A stretch of 45,125 nucleotides of DNA from Bacteroidales bacterium (GTDB lineage: Bacteria; Bacteroidota; Bacteroidia; Bacteroidales; UBA932): the NCBI GenBank assembly GCA_029009115.1, contig JAQXJU010000103.1, positions 1 through 45,125 on the forward strand, written 5' to 3'. The notes beneath the pieces are model-generated. The model saw nothing but the letters and a program-made list of their open reading frames with translations. It did no database searches and had not been told where the DNA came from. The position numbers and the translations under genes were made by a program. Of the stretch, positions 9,981-19,171 are shown piece after piece. Position 1 is the stretch's first letter; the number at the start of each line of letters is the position of its first letter.

Positions 9981-11405
9981 ATGGAACAGGAACTTCACAT
10001 AAGGATCTGGGAGGATTGTCTGCGGATTATAGAGCAGAATATCGAGCCCCGCAAGTACGCGACTTGGTTCAAGCCGCTGCGTGCTGTCTCGATTTCAGGA
10101 TCTACCCTGACCCTCGAAGTGCCTACCGATTTCTTCCGCGAATACCTGGACAATGTCTATCTCGACCTCATAAAGAAAACCCTCAAAAGGGTTATAGGAG
10201 TCGATGCAAAACTCGAGTATCTGGTCAACCCCGTGAAGACCCAGCCCGCTATGAGGCTTCCGCAGGCTGCCGGAAACACTCCCGTCAACAGAGAAGTCGA
10301 AGTCAGCACGGCACATCTTGTCCAGGGGCCCGATCCCTTCGTCTATCCCGGAGTAACCAAACTCAGGATTAATCCCAGGCTGAACCCTGTATATTGTTTC
10401 GACAATCTGGTCAAAGGTGTTTGTAACAAGATAGGCATTACTGCCGGTATCAACATCTCTGATGCCCCCGGCAAGACTCCCTTCAATCCTCTGTTCATTT
10501 TCGGAGGCCCCGGACTCGGAAAGACCCATCTGGCCCAGGCCATAGGACTCGCAGTCAAGGAAAAGTTCCCTGAACTGGTTGTGCTCTATGTCACCGGCAA
10601 CGAGTTCAAGACCCAATATATGGATGCGGTCAATGTGCGTAACAAGCTCACTGACTTCCTCAAGTTCTATATGCAGATAGATGTCCTGATTGTCGATGAC
10701 ATCCAGGACCTTGTCGGCCAGGGCAATCAGAATGCATTCTTCAATGTGTTCAATCATCTGCACCAGCACGGCAAGCAGCTTGTCCTGACATCAGACCGCG
10801 CACCTATCGACCTCCAGAACTTTGAGGAAAGACTGCTCTCCCGTTTCAAATGGGGTTTGTCGGTAGAACTCCAGCATCCCGACTTTGAGACCCGTCTTGC
10901 GATGCTCAAGGCCAGAACCTACAGAGAAGGCGTAAGCATAAGTGACGACATCCTTCAGTACCTTGCAGCCCACATAAAGACCAACTTCCGCGAACTTGAA
11001 GGCGTGCTGATTTCGCTGATTGCACACGTCGCCAACTCGCACGAGGAAAATTCTCTTACCCTTGCTTCGCGCATCATTGACAAACTGATAGGGGAGGAGC
11101 AGAATGAAATTTCAATCGACAAGGTTCAGAAGGTTGTCTGCGAATACTTCAACATATCCCGGGATACACTACTGTCAAAGTCGCGAAAGAGACAGATTGT
11201 CCAGGCCAGGCAGATAGCCATGTATATGAGCCGGAATATGATAGCCAACTGTTCGCTTTCGACCATAGGCTCCGAAATAGGAGGCAAGGACCACGCAACA
11301 GTCCTGCACGCCTGCAACACCGTGTCTGACCTTATGGCAACAGACCGAACCTTTAAGAAATACATAACTGACATTGAGTCAATGCTTGCTCCCAAAGGAC
11401 GTTGA
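9981..11405 (+). CDS. dnaA: Chromosomal replication initiator DnaA
   Basis: DnaA binds origin boxes and, with ATP, opens DNA for replication. I start it at the ATG at 9981 (MEQELHIRIWEDCL, 474 residues). The upstream GTG at 9885 would add 32 residues of A/T-rich translation unlike DnaA. Domain I covers about 1-80. A linker follows, then the AAA+ domain with P-loop GGPGLGKT (175-182), Walker B VLIVDDIQDL and LTSDRAP (sensor I region). The C-terminal DNA-binding domain carries the signature GGKDHATVLHAC, close to the usual GGRDHSTV. Gene length is normal. It is preceded by the amidase and followed by pepD, an ordering without obvious functional meaning. Confidence 0.97.
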   Translation: MEQELHIRIWEDCLRIIEQNIEPRKYATWFKPLRAVSISGSTLTLEVPTDFFREYLDNVYLDLIKKTLKRVIGVDAKLEYLVNPVKTQPAMRLPQAAGNTPVNREVEVSTAHLVQGPDPFVYPGVTKLRINPRLNPVYCFDNLVKGVCNKIGITAGINISDAPGKTPFNPLFIFGGPGLGKTHLAQAIGLAVKEKFPELVVLYVTGNEFKTQYMDAVNVRNKLTDFLKFYMQIDVLIVDDIQDLVGQGNQNAFFNVFNHLHQHGKQLVLTSDRAPIDLQNFEERLLSRFKWGLSVELQHPDFETRLAMLKARTYREGVSISDDILQYLAAHIKTNFRELEGVLISLIAHVANSHEENSLTLASRIIDKLIGEEQNEISIDKVQKVVCEYFNISRDTLLSKSRKRQIVQARQIAMYMSRNMIANCSLSTIGSEIGGKDHATVLHACNTVSDLMATDRTFKKYITDIESMLAPKGR

Positions 11406-11442
11406 GTCCTGCAGGAGCAGTTTATTTTTTAAGAATTCCGAT

Positions 11443-12867
11443 ATGAATACCAGTTCAGTACTGGCAATCTTCAAGGAGATTACCGCCATCCCTCGTGAAT
11501 CCGGCCACGAAGGGCCTATTACCGCGTATCTGTGCGACTGGGCTGTCCGCCACGGACTTGCAGTCAGCACCGATGAAATTCAGAATGTGATAATAACCAG
11601 GGAAGCTGCTCCGGGCAAGGAGGATGTTCCCACAATCGTTCTTCAGGCACATCAGGATATGGTGTGCGAGAAGTTGCCCGGTGTGCGTCACGACTTCTCG
11701 AAGGATCCCATCCGCTACGAGATTGAAGACGGCTGGATGATTGCCAAAGAGACTACACTCGGAGCAGATGACGGAATAGGAATCGCCGCCTGCCTTGCGC
11801 TTCTTGAGAGCGACCTTCCCACCGGAAAGATTGAATGTGTATTCACCATATCCGAAGAGACGGGAATGGACGGAGCCGAGAATATGAAGGAAGGCTTCTT
11901 CAGCGGCAAGACTCTTATCAATCTCGATTCAGAAGACGAAGGCCAGCTCTTCATCGGATGTGCCGGAGGAGAGAACACAATGGCAAAGTTCAGCTACTCC
12001 ACTCAGGCGGTTGATCCTAGCTGGACAACAATCGAGCTCAGAATCGAAGGAGCCCTTGGCGGTCATAGCGGAGATGACATCAACAAGAAGAGGCTGAACA
12101 CCGTCCAGTGTCTTGCATCTTTCCTTGAGACAGAGCTTGCCAACGGCCTTATGCTTAAGCTTCTATCCGGAGGCGGCAAGAGCAACGCCATCGCCCGCGA
12201 CTGCTATGCCATAATCGCAGTTCCCGATTCTCAGGCCTGCATCTCTCGATTCGAGGCATTCGCCGCGTCCGTCAAAGAAGAGTACAAGGGTTATGAAGAT
12301 GGCCTGGTGTTCAGTTCAAAGCGCAGCAATTCAAACGAAAAGGCCGTTGACTCCGATACAACTTCTTCACTCATTCACGCATTAGTGAGTTGCCCCCACG
12401 GGGTCGTTTCGATGTGCAAGGACATTCCCGGGCTCGTCCAGACTTCGACCAATCTTGCCTCTGTAAAGATGCAGGAGCAGGGTTTCATTACCGTTTCAAC
12501 AAGTCAGAGAAGCAGTGTCGAAAGCGAACTGGACGAAATTGTAGCGCGTGTAAGTGCCGTATTCACCGGCCACAATGCCGCAGTGCGCAGTTTCAACCGC
12601 TATCCCGGCTGGGAGCCCGATGTGAACAGCCATATTCTTGAGATTTGCACCGAGTCGTACCGCAGGCTCTTCAATACCGAGCCCGAGATCAAGGCAATTC
12701 ACGCCGGTCTTGAATGCGGACTGTTCCTGCGCAAATTCCCCGGACTGGATATGATTTCGTTCGGTCCGACCCTCAGGGGAGTGCACGCTCCGGGCGAAAG
12801 GCTCGATCTTGCCTCGATGGACAAATTCGTGGAACTGCTCAAGGATGTCGTATGCAACTTCAAATAG
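11443..12867 (+). CDS. pepD: Aminoacyl-histidine dipeptidase (peptidase D, M20C)
   Basis: A cytoplasmic zinc peptidase that splits dipeptides such as Xaa-His and feeds amino acid recycling. The frame is open from 11374, but the ATG at 11443 (MNTSSVLAIFKEITAIPRESG) fits the family and gives 474 residues, close to the usual 485. M20 metal ligands are visible in LQAHQDMVC, LGADDGIGIA and SEETGMDGAENM, and the dimerisation-domain His in GALGGHSGDDI. A short GC hairpin (CTGC/GCAG) followed by TTTATTTTTT precedes it at 11409-11430 and may weakly end dnaA transcription. Its 3' end overlaps rpe by 16 bases, which suggests translational coupling. Confidence 0.93.
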   Translation: MNTSSVLAIFKEITAIPRESGHEGPITAYLCDWAVRHGLAVSTDEIQNVIITREAAPGKEDVPTIVLQAHQDMVCEKLPGVRHDFSKDPIRYEIEDGWMIAKETTLGADDGIGIAACLALLESDLPTGKIECVFTISEETGMDGAENMKEGFFSGKTLINLDSEDEGQLFIGCAGGENTMAKFSYSTQAVDPSWTTIELRIEGALGGHSGDDINKKRLNTVQCLASFLETELANGLMLKLLSGGGKSNAIARDCYAIIAVPDSQACISRFEAFAASVKEEYKGYEDGLVFSSKRSNSNEKAVDSDTTSSLIHALVSCPHGVVSMCKDIPGLVQTSTNLASVKMQEQGFITVSTSQRSSVESELDEIVARVSAVFTGHNAAVRSFNRYPGWEPDVNSHILEICTESYRRLFNTEPEIKAIHAGLECGLFLRKFPGLDMISFGPTLRGVHAPGERLDLASMDKFVELLKDVVCNFK

Positions 12868-13508
12868 CTCCTTCTATACTGTCCGCTGATTTTCTGAATC
12901 TAGGCAGGGACATTCAGATTCTGAACAAGAGCGCCGACCTTATCCATCTCGACGTTATGGACGGCGTTCAGGTTCCTAACCTTTCCTTCGGCTTCTCGGT
13001 TACCGATGCCGTATCGAAGGTCGCAAGTATTCCTATGGATGCCCACCTGATGATTTGCAACCCGGCAAAGTATGCCGACAGATTCATCGATGGGGGAGTT
13101 TCATATTTGAGCTTTCATCTCGAAGCGGCTGGAGACGGCTCTGCCGAACTTCTTTCGCACATACGCTCAAGAGGCGTGAAAGCCGGGCTTGCCATCAATC
13201 CGGACGTTCCCGTCAGCCGCCTCTTTCCATACATAGGGAAGGCCGATTTCTTCTTGATAATGTCGGTATTTGCCGGATTCGGAGGGCAGAAGTTCATTCC
13301 CGAAAGCATAGACAGAATCGCGATGCTGCGCGAACGTCTTGTCAGCGAATCAGACCCCGCCCTTATTGAGGTTGACGGAGGTGTCGGCACATCCAACATC
13401 AAGGAGCTGTATCAGGCTGGCGCATCAATGTTCGTAGCAGGAAGTGCCGTATTCAAGGGAGGAGATCCGGCAGCTGCGATACAATCACTTCGCGAAGCCG
13501 CTCTATAA
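12852..13508 (+). CDS. rpe: Ribulose-phosphate 3-epimerase
   Basis: Rpe interconverts ribulose-5-phosphate and xylulose-5-phosphate in the pentose phosphate pathway. The ATG at 12852 gives 218 residues, a normal length. TIM-barrel motifs are visible: QIAPSILSADFLNLG at the start, HLDVMDG, AHLMI, and the C-terminal phosphate-binding EVDGGVGTSNI followed by GASMFVAGSAVF. The start lies inside the end of pepD. The 3' end runs 56 bases into the convergent birA, so the two mRNAs are antisense there. Function is secure. Confidence 0.96.
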   Translation: MQLQIAPSILSADFLNLGRDIQILNKSADLIHLDVMDGVQVPNLSFGFSVTDAVSKVASIPMDAHLMICNPAKYADRFIDGGVSYLSFHLEAAGDGSAELLSHIRSRGVKAGLAINPDVPVSRLFPYIGKADFFLIMSVFAGFGGQKFIPESIDRIAMLRERLVSESDPALIEVDGGVGTSNIKELYQAGASMFVAGSAVFKGGDPAAAIQSLREAAL

Positions 13509-13998
13509 TCTCTTTCACATCATACTCTTTTCCTGTAAGCAGGGACATTGAAACAGGATTCGGCAGATTGTCAGAAAAGACTTTCTGATTGACATTTACG
13601 CCGATTCCAAGAATTGTTGTATCCACGAACTTGCCCTTCAGAACATTCTCTATCAGCATACCGCAAATCTTTCGGGGCCCCACCCAGATGTCATTGGGCG
13701 GTTTCATCCATACTTCTATCCCGTATTCACGGAAGAAAGTGCGCATTGCGGCTCCCATCATAAGGTTGATAAGCCCCGAATCCCTTGCCAGAAGGCCTGA
13801 GTCGTGCCTGAGGAGCAGCGAAAAAGTTGCATTCTCGCCCGGGGCCGAGGTCCAAACGTGGTCGCCCTGACCTCTCCCGCTGGTTTGATTAACGGCAGCA
13901 ATTACTGACAGATTGTCAAGCCTCTGAAGCTGCCTTTTCATCTCATTGTTAGTGGAATCCAGTATTTGGAACCATTTGACAGGTGGCAATTCGGTCAT
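13453..13998 (-). CDS. birA: Biotin--[acetyl-CoA-carboxylase] ligase, short form lacking the C-terminal domain
   Basis: BirA activates biotin with ATP and attaches it to the carboxylase carrier protein. From ATG 13998 (MTELPPVKWFQILDSTNNEM) it has 181 residues. The catalytic core is recognisable: DSTNNEM, the biotin loop TSGRGQGDHVWTSAPGENATFS, KPPNDIWVG, and KICGMLIEN with the lysine of the active site. The loop reads GRGQGDH instead of the usual GRGRRGR. There is no N-terminal DNA-binding domain, so it should not be a repressor. The C-terminal SH3-like domain of about 50 residues is also missing: the frame stops just after TGKEYDVKEI...LPDLLP, inside the convergent rpe gene. Typical relatives have about 240-260 residues. 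It may still be active, or it may be a decayed copy. Confidence 0.85.
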   Translation of the reverse strand: MTELPPVKWFQILDSTNNEMKRQLQRLDNLSVIAAVNQTSGRGQGDHVWTSAPGENATFSLLLRHDSGLLARDSGLINLMMGAAMRTFFREYGIEVWMKPPNDIWVGPRKICGMLIENVLKGKFVDTTILGIGVNVNQKVFSDNLPNPVSMSLLTGKEYDVKEIIERLREVIVSQLPDLLP

Positions 13999-14012
13999 TG
14001 GCGAAGTTTTTG

Positions 14013-14035
14013 TATATTTGTCGGATGCAAATTTA
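14013..14035. promoter_or_regulatory. Divergent promoter boxes for rsfS (+) and birA (-)
   Basis: TATATTTG on the plus strand (14013-14020) and TAAATTTG on the minus strand (14028-14035) are both full TAnnTTTG matches, 7 bases apart. They point to rsfS (ATG 26 bases on) and birA (ATG 29 bases on). The arrangement resembles the mnmE/GH2 promoter region, with ATATTTGTCGG and TGCAAATTTA present in both. No good -33 elements are visible. Confidence 0.5.
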
Positions 14036-14046
14036 GGAACTCTTTT

Positions 14047-14442
14047 ATGATTACACACGACCTTCGCGTCATAGCAGATGCAATTCTCGATAAAAAAGGG
14101 CAGGATGTAGTATCGTTGGACCTCAGACCCATTGGAACAGCCATTTCCGACTATTTCGTAGTCTGCGACGGCTCTTCCACGACCAATGTCGCGGCAATTG
14201 CCGACAACATCATCCGCAAGACTTCCGAAGAACTCAATCTGAAGCCTGTGCGTATGCAGGGAATGGAGAACAACTTCTGGATCATTCTCGACTACGGAAA
14301 CATAGTCATTCACATTTTCCAGAAGGAATACCGCGATTTCTACAGGCTCGAAGACCTCTGGGCCGATGCTCCGAGAAAGACTTACAAAGCCCGCAGGACA
14401 AGCGCGAAGAAGAAAGACAGCGAAAATGGCACAACAGAATAA
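14047..14442 (+). CDS. rsfS: Ribosomal silencing factor RsfS (iojap family)
   Basis: RsfS binds ribosomal protein L14 and blocks joining of the subunits when nutrients are scarce. The ATG at 14047 gives 131 residues (MITHDLRVIADAILDKKGQDV). Family motifs are clear: SDYFVVCDGSSTTNVAAIADNI, a region around GMENNFWIILDYGNIVIHIF, and EYRDFYRLEDLWADA. A basic tail (KARRTSAKKK) follows. It opens the rsfS-ftsH-cdsA-psd cluster, an order common in Bacteroidota. The stop lies 17 bases inside ftsH, suggesting coupled translation. Confidence 0.95.
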   Translation: MITHDLRVIADAILDKKGQDVVSLDLRPIGTAISDYFVVCDGSSTTNVAAIADNIIRKTSEELNLKPVRMQGMENNFWIILDYGNIVIHIFQKEYRDFYRLEDLWADAPRKTYKARRTSAKKKDSENGTTE

Positions 14443-16423
14443 AGGCAAGAAAAAGGGGAACAAGCCCCGTGTCAAGGTCATACGAATAAATCTCGCGTGG
14501 CTTTATATTCCGTTTATCCTCCTGATTGTGGGGATGTTGTACTCCAACAAGGGAGTACCTGCACAGAAGATTGAGTGGGCCCAGGTTCAGGAGATAGTCC
14601 GTAGCGGAGATGTCAAAGAAATTCATTTCGTGCGCAACGACTTCGAGGGAACCGTAACAATTCGCCCCGACAGTCTTGGAAAGTACGCCGAAATGTTCGG
14701 AGGGCAGGTCCCTTCCAAATCTCCTCACTTTACCTTTATGGTATCCACCAAGTTCGATGCCGAGAAGGAGTTTGGGCTCCTGAACGAAGCCCTTCCCGAA
14801 GAGTCCAGAGCCAAGATTGTGATGGAGAACGACTCCAAACTATGGTCAGGGATACTCGAATGGATGCTCTTTCCCATACTCCTCATTTTGATGTGGGTGC
14901 TGATGTTCCGTGGTATAGGGAAGAATATGGGAGGAGGTCCCGGAGGCGGAGGCGGAATCAATCCCTTCAATGCAGGTAAATCCACCGGAAAACTAGCCGA
15001 CAAGAAGAACATTAAGGTTACCTTCAAGGATGTTGCCGGACAGCACGGTGCCAAGGAGGAAGTAATGGAGATAGTCGATTTCCTCCGCAACCCCGACAAG
15101 TACACAAAACTTGGGGCAAGAATCCCTCGTGGAGCCCTGCTCGTAGGCCCTCCGGGTACCGGAAAGACCCTTCTGGCAAAAGCTGTTGCGGGCGAAGCTG
15201 ACGTTCCCTTCTTCTCTATCAGCGGTTCCGACTTTGTGGAGATGTTCGTCGGAGTCGGCGCTTCGAGAGTCCGCGACCTCTTTGCCCAGGCAAAGGAGAA
15301 GGGCAAGGCCCTGATTTTCATAGATGAAATCGATGCTGTAGGACGTGCCCGCGGAAGGAATGCCGGTTTCTCGGGGAATGATGAGCGCGAGAATACCCTG
15401 AACCAGCTTCTTGCTGAGATGGACGGCTTTGACAGCAACAGCGGAATAATAGTACTTGCTGCTACCAACAGGGTTGACATACTCGACAAGGCCCTGATGA
15501 GGGCTGGCCGCTTCGACCGGCAGATTTATGTCGGGCTTCCTGAACTTGAGGAGCGCAAGGAGATTTTCCAGGTTCACCTGAAAGGCATCTCGCTCGGCGA
15601 AGATTTCGATATGGACACCATCGCCAAGCATACAGCCGGATTCTCGGGTGCTGACATAGCCAACGCCTGCAACGAGGCAGCCCTTGCCGCAGCGCGTCAC
15701 AACCACGTCAAAGTTCTCAATTCCGACTTCATCGAAGCCATTGACAGAATTGTTGCAGGTATTGAAAGAAAGGACTATATACTCTCCGCAGAAGAGAAGA
15801 GAAGCATTGCCCACCACGAGGCCGGTCACGCTGTGACTAGTTGGCTGCTGCCTCACGGTCACGCCCTTCTGAAGGTCACTCTGATTCCCCGAGGCAACGC
15901 CCTTGGTGCAGCCTGGTACCTGCCTGACGAGCGCAAGTTGATGTTCAAGTCTGAACTGATGGACCAGATGTGCTCCCTGATTGGAGGAAGGGTTGCTGAA
16001 GAAATGATTAACGGCGAACCTTCGACAGGAGCACAAAACGATCTCGAACGCCTCACCAAACTCGCATACGGGATGGTTCAGACCTACGGAATGAGCAACA
16101 CCATAGGCAACCTTTCTTATTATGACAGTACCGGGGACAGGGCTTACGACTTCAACAGGCCGTATTCCGAGAAGACTGCCGAGGCTATGGATGCCGAAGT
16201 GAAGACTCTTGTCGCCCAAATCCACGACAAGACCCTCAAGATACTCACCGACAACAAGGAAGGCTTTCTGAAGGTGGCTCAGCTCCTGCTTGAGAAGGAG
16301 ACAATCTTTGCCGAAGATGTGGAGAAGATACTTGGTCCCAAGGTAAAGCCTTCGACTCAGAGCAGCCCTGAAGTGGCCGAAGCTCCTGAAGAAGACAAGG
16401 AAAGCGACAATTCAAATGAGTAA
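14426..16423 (+). CDS. ftsH: ATP-dependent zinc metalloprotease FtsH
   Basis: FtsH is a hexameric inner-membrane protease that removes damaged membrane proteins and regulatory proteins. From ATG 14426 it has 665 residues. Two membrane segments bracket a periplasmic part: about 22-39 ([17 protein letters not shown]) and about 150-170 ([15 protein letters not shown]). The AAA+ domain has P-loop GPPGTGKT (241-248), Walker [12 protein letters not shown] and [10 protein letters not shown]. The protease domain holds the zinc site HEAGH (464-468). The tail is acidic. It overlaps rsfS by 17 bases and cdsA by 8. The assignment is certain. Confidence 0.98.
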   Translation: MAQQNKGKKKGNKPRVKVIRINLAWLYIPFILLIVGMLYSNKGVPAQKIEWAQVQEIVRSGDVKEIHFVRNDFEGTVTIRPDSLGKYAEMFGGQVPSKSPHFTFMVSTKFDAEKEFGLLNEALPEESRAKIVMENDSKLWSGILEWMLFPILLILMWVLMFRGIGKNMGGGPGGGGGINPFNAGKSTGKLADKKNIKVTFKDVAGQHGAKEEVMEIVDFLRNPDKYTKLGARIPRGALLVGPPGTGKTLLAKAVAGEADVPFFSISGSDFVEMFVGVGASRVRDLFAQAKEKGKALIFIDEIDAVGRARGRNAGFSGNDERENTLNQLLAEMDGFDSNSGIIVLAATNRVDILDKALMRAGRFDRQIYVGLPELEERKEIFQVHLKGISLGEDFDMDTIAKHTAGFSGADIANACNEAALAAARHNHVKVLNSDFIEAIDRIVAGIERKDYILSAEEKRSIAHHEAGHAVTSWLLPHGHALLKVTLIPRGNALGAAWYLPDERKLMFKSELMDQMCSLIGGRVAEEMINGEPSTGAQNDLERLTKLAYGMVQTYGMSNTIGNLSYYDSTGDRAYDFNRPYSEKTAEAMDAEVKTLVAQIHDKTLKILTDNKEGFLKVAQLLLEKETIFAEDVEKILGPKVKPSTQSSPEVAEAPEEDKESDNSNE

Positions 16424-17246
16424 CTTCTGGATAAGGACAATTTCTGGCGCGGCATACTTTGCCGTGCTTCTTGCTGCATTGCTCATAAACGAGTTCGTCT
16501 TCGGAGCCATTGCAGCAATCTTTACCGGGGTGCTTGCCTTCGAGTTCTGCCGGCTATCCGACGGAGCATCCCTAAAGGCCGGCAGCGTTGTCAGCATCGT
16601 GGCATCCGTCTGCCTGTTTGCATTGGTTTATGCCTGTGAGGTATTCGGTATGCAGGCAAAATATGTTTCCGCAGTTTTCTTCCTTATGCCGGTAATGCTT
16701 CTCACCTGCCTTGCGAAGCCTTCTGCCATAGGTATGAAAACCGTAGCACACGAGCTGGCCTGTCTGATTTATATTGCCCTTCCTATGAGCCTGTCCACAA
16801 CGCTTGTGTTCAGGGGTGGCGAGTTTGACGGGAGCCTGCTTCTGTCTTTCTTCATTATGATATGCTGCTCCGATGTAGGAGCTTATTGCATAGGAACTGC
16901 ATTCGGCCAGAAGAAGGGGAGCCGCAAACTCTGCCCTGAGGTATCTCCCCTCAAATCCTGGGCAGGATTCTGGGGCGGATTGGGCTTCTGCATAGCAGCA
17001 GGAGTCATTCTCGGCTTTACCCAGCTTATGAACATCCCCGTAATTCACTCCGTTGCCCTTTCTATAATAATCCACCTCGGAGGAACCCTTGGCGATCTTT
17101 TCGAATCAAGGTGGAAAAGGGATGCCGGAGTCAAGGATTCAGGGCGCATCATCCCCGGGCATGGAGGCCTTCTGGACAGGCTCGACAGTTCACTCATAGC
17201 GATTCCCGCAGCCTCTGCTTATCTGATACTATTCAACCTTTGGTAA
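16416..17246 (+). CDS. cdsA: Phosphatidate cytidylyltransferase CdsA
   Basis: CdsA makes CDP-diacylglycerol from phosphatidic acid and CTP at the inner membrane, the precursor of all phospholipids here. The 276-residue protein is highly hydrophobic, with about seven or eight membrane segments. The family signature is near the end: ESRWKRDAGVKDSGRIIPGHGG followed by LLDRLDS, with the conserved Lys-Asp and two Asp residues. The start ATG overlaps the ftsH stop by 8 bases. Pairing with psd directly downstream fits a phosphatidylethanolamine pathway, though the serine transferase PssA is not in the window. Confidence 0.95.
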   Translation: MSNFWIRTISGAAYFAVLLAALLINEFVFGAIAAIFTGVLAFEFCRLSDGASLKAGSVVSIVASVCLFALVYACEVFGMQAKYVSAVFFLMPVMLLTCLAKPSAIGMKTVAHELACLIYIALPMSLSTTLVFRGGEFDGSLLLSFFIMICCSDVGAYCIGTAFGQKKGSRKLCPEVSPLKSWAGFWGGLGFCIAAGVILGFTQLMNIPVIHSVALSIIIHLGGTLGDLFESRWKRDAGVKDSGRIIPGHGGLLDRLDSSLIAIPAASAYLILFNLW

Positions 17247-17253
17247 CCAGCCT

Positions 17254-17907
17254 ATGAAAATCGACAAGAATTCCTACGGGACCGTCTTCGGTGTACTCGC
17301 CGGAGTTGTACTCGCCGTTTTCCTGTTCATCCGATTTATTCCCAACATCTGGATTTCGTTCCCGCTATGCCTCTTTGCAGTGTGGTTCGGAATCTTTGTT
17401 GTGTGCTTTTTCAGGGTTCCTGTTCGCAAACCTGCCGGCTCGTCCACGATTGTAACCTCTGCTGCCGACGGCAAGGTTAAATACATAGGGCCGGCCTACG
17501 AAGGCGAATTCCTTAAAAGGGACTGCCTCAAGGTGAGCGTCTATATGAACTTTTTTGATATGCACGCCAACTTCTGGCCCGTTGACGGCGAAGTAAGCTA
17601 CTACAAGTACCATCCTGGGAAGCATATGCTTGTCATCAAGCCCAAGGCCTCTGAACTCAACGAGCATACCTGCACCTGCATCCGTACACCTGAGGGCAAG
17701 GATGTGTTTTTCAAGCAGATAGCCGGTGGATTCGCACGCAGGATAGTTAACTATGCCAAGCCCGGCTTGAAGGTCAAGTCGGGTCGTCAGTGCGGTATAA
17801 TAAAGTTCGGCTCGCAGATGGATATCTATCTGCCCCTCGATGCAAAAATCAAGGTATCTCTGAACGAATCAACGAGGTCGGCAGAGACAATTATCGCAGA
17901 ACTGTAG
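17254..17907 (+). CDS. psd: Phosphatidylserine decarboxylase proenzyme (short form)
   Basis: Psd turns phosphatidylserine into phosphatidylethanolamine. It is made as a proenzyme that cuts itself before a Ser, giving a pyruvoyl group. The 217-residue protein has two N-terminal membrane segments (about 9-50), the core VYMNFFDMHANFWPVDGEV, and near the C-terminus CGIIKFGSQMDIYLP; the self-cleavage site should be Gly-Ser in FGS. This short form is the one usual in Bacteroidota. It lies 7 bases after cdsA and ends 4 bases from the convergent ispG. Confidence 0.94.
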   Translation: MKIDKNSYGTVFGVLAGVVLAVFLFIRFIPNIWISFPLCLFAVWFGIFVVCFFRVPVRKPAGSSTIVTSAADGKVKYIGPAYEGEFLKRDCLKVSVYMNFFDMHANFWPVDGEVSYYKYHPGKHMLVIKPKASELNEHTCTCIRTPEGKDVFFKQIAGGFARRIVNYAKPGLKVKSGRQCGIIKFGSQMDIYLPLDAKIKVSLNESTRSAETIIAEL

Positions 17908-17911
17908 ATTC

Positions 17912-19171
17912 CTATTCCGACTGAAGGATAAGTTCGAGCAGACGATCGGCAGCCTCCTCCTGGGGGATGTGCCTGAGGACTGGTGTCTTTTGGCGGTATA
18001 TTGTCACCTTCCCGTTCCCTTCGCCAACATAACCCCAGTCGGCATCGGCCATCTCGCCGGGACCATTGACTATGCATCCCATAACGGCAATGACAATATT
18101 CTGAAGATGAGCCGTTTTGCTCTTTACTTCTTCAAATGCAGCCTGAATGTCATACATAGTCCTTCCGCATCCGGGGCAGGCAATATATTCAGGACGATAG
18201 AAGCGGCGACGTGAGGCCTGCATTATCTCGTCGCGAAGATACTCTCCAATCTCGGGGTCATCAATTTCGTCAACCCTTCGCGAGAGCAGCGCAGGGCCCC
18301 ATTTACAGGCCGCATCAAGCATCTTTCCCTCTTTTTCTCCAAGTGCAGGTGCACTTACTCTTGAATCGTAACGCGCTGCGATATAGCGTGCTATAGGGAC
18401 TTCGGCTTCAGGGGGCTCGGTCAGTGATACCCTTATCGTATCACCTATGCCTTCTTCCAGAAGACTGGCGATTCCTACACAGGACTTGATTCTGCCGGCA
18501 TCACCATTGCCAGCTTCGGTTACGCCAAGATGCATAGGGAACACTATTGAGCACTCTTCCTTCATCAACGAAGCCAGTTTGCGGTAAGCCTCGGTCATAA
18601 CAACGGTATTGCTTGCTTTTAGCGAGACAACAACCTTCCTGAAATCTTTGTCGAGGCACAATTTAATCCACTCCATAGCTGCCTTTGCCATAGCCTCGGG
18701 CGTATTGCCGTAAAGATTGGTGATGTAGTCGCCGAGCGACCCGTGATTGAGACCTATCCTGATGGCGGTGTTGTGCTGTCGGCATACGTCGAGCAACTCT
18801 GAGAACTGGTCTCTTGCCTTCTGGTGATCCTTGTGGAAGTTCCCCGGATTGATGCGGACCTTGTCAACGTAGGGAGCCACGGCAATTGCGGTAGCCGACG
18901 AGAAGTGTATGTCGGCAACTATTGGGGTAAAGATGCCTTCGGCTCGGAGATTCGCCCGGATCTGGCGTATGCAAGGAACGTCCTGCAGGCCAGGAACTGT
19001 CAGACGTATCATCTGGGCTCCGCAGGCGGCAAGGCTCAGGCACTGGCGGGTGCTGGCCTCTACGTCGCAGGTGTGGGTATTGCACATAGTCTGGATGACG
19101 ATGGGGGAGTCTCCCCCTATTACCAGACCAGAATCACCTATCGCTACCGGTATTGTTTTCAGTCTTTCCAT
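17912..19171 (-). CDS. ispG: 4-hydroxy-3-methylbut-2-enyl diphosphate synthase IspG (short form)
   Basis: IspG (GcpE) converts MEcPP to HMBPP in the MEP isoprenoid pathway with a [4Fe-4S] cluster. I start it at ATG 19171 (MERLKTIPVAIGDSGLVIGG), giving 419 residues; the open frame reaches 19213 but those codons lie deep in the upstream gene. The TIM barrel shows PIVIQTMCNT, VADIHF, KVRINPGNF, RIGLNHGSLGD and FPMHLGVTEAG. Cluster ligands are Cys332 and Cys335 (CPGC) and Cys366 (GCIVNGPGE). As I recall, Bacteroidota IspG usually has over 600 residues because of an inserted domain; here only about 60 residues join barrel and Fe-S domain. It overlaps the upstream barrel gene by 38 bases. Confidence 0.95.
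   Translation of the reverse strand: MERLKTIPVAIGDSGLVIGGDSPIVIQTMCNTHTCDVEASTRQCLSLAACGAQMIRLTVPGLQDVPCIRQIRANLRAEGIFTPIVADIHFSSATAIAVAPYVDKVRINPGNFHKDHQKARDQFSELLDVCRQHNTAIRIGLNHGSLGDYITNLYGNTPEAMAKAAMEWIKLCLDKDFRKVVVSLKASNTVVMTEAYRKLASLMKEECSIVFPMHLGVTEAGNGDAGRIKSCVGIASLLEEGIGDTIRVSLTEPPEAEVPIARYIAARYDSRVSAPALGEKEGKMLDAACKWGPALLSRRVDEIDDPEIGEYLRDEIMQASRRRFYRPEYIACPGCGRTMYDIQAAFEEVKSKTAHLQNIVIAVMGCIVNGPGEMADADWGYVGEGNGKVTIYRQKTPVLRHIPQEEAADRLLELILQSE

Noticed and set aside
13453-14481. 342-residue version of BirA
   Set aside because: The first 161 residues are antisense to rsfS and its promoter; the ligase homology begins at the ATG at 13998.
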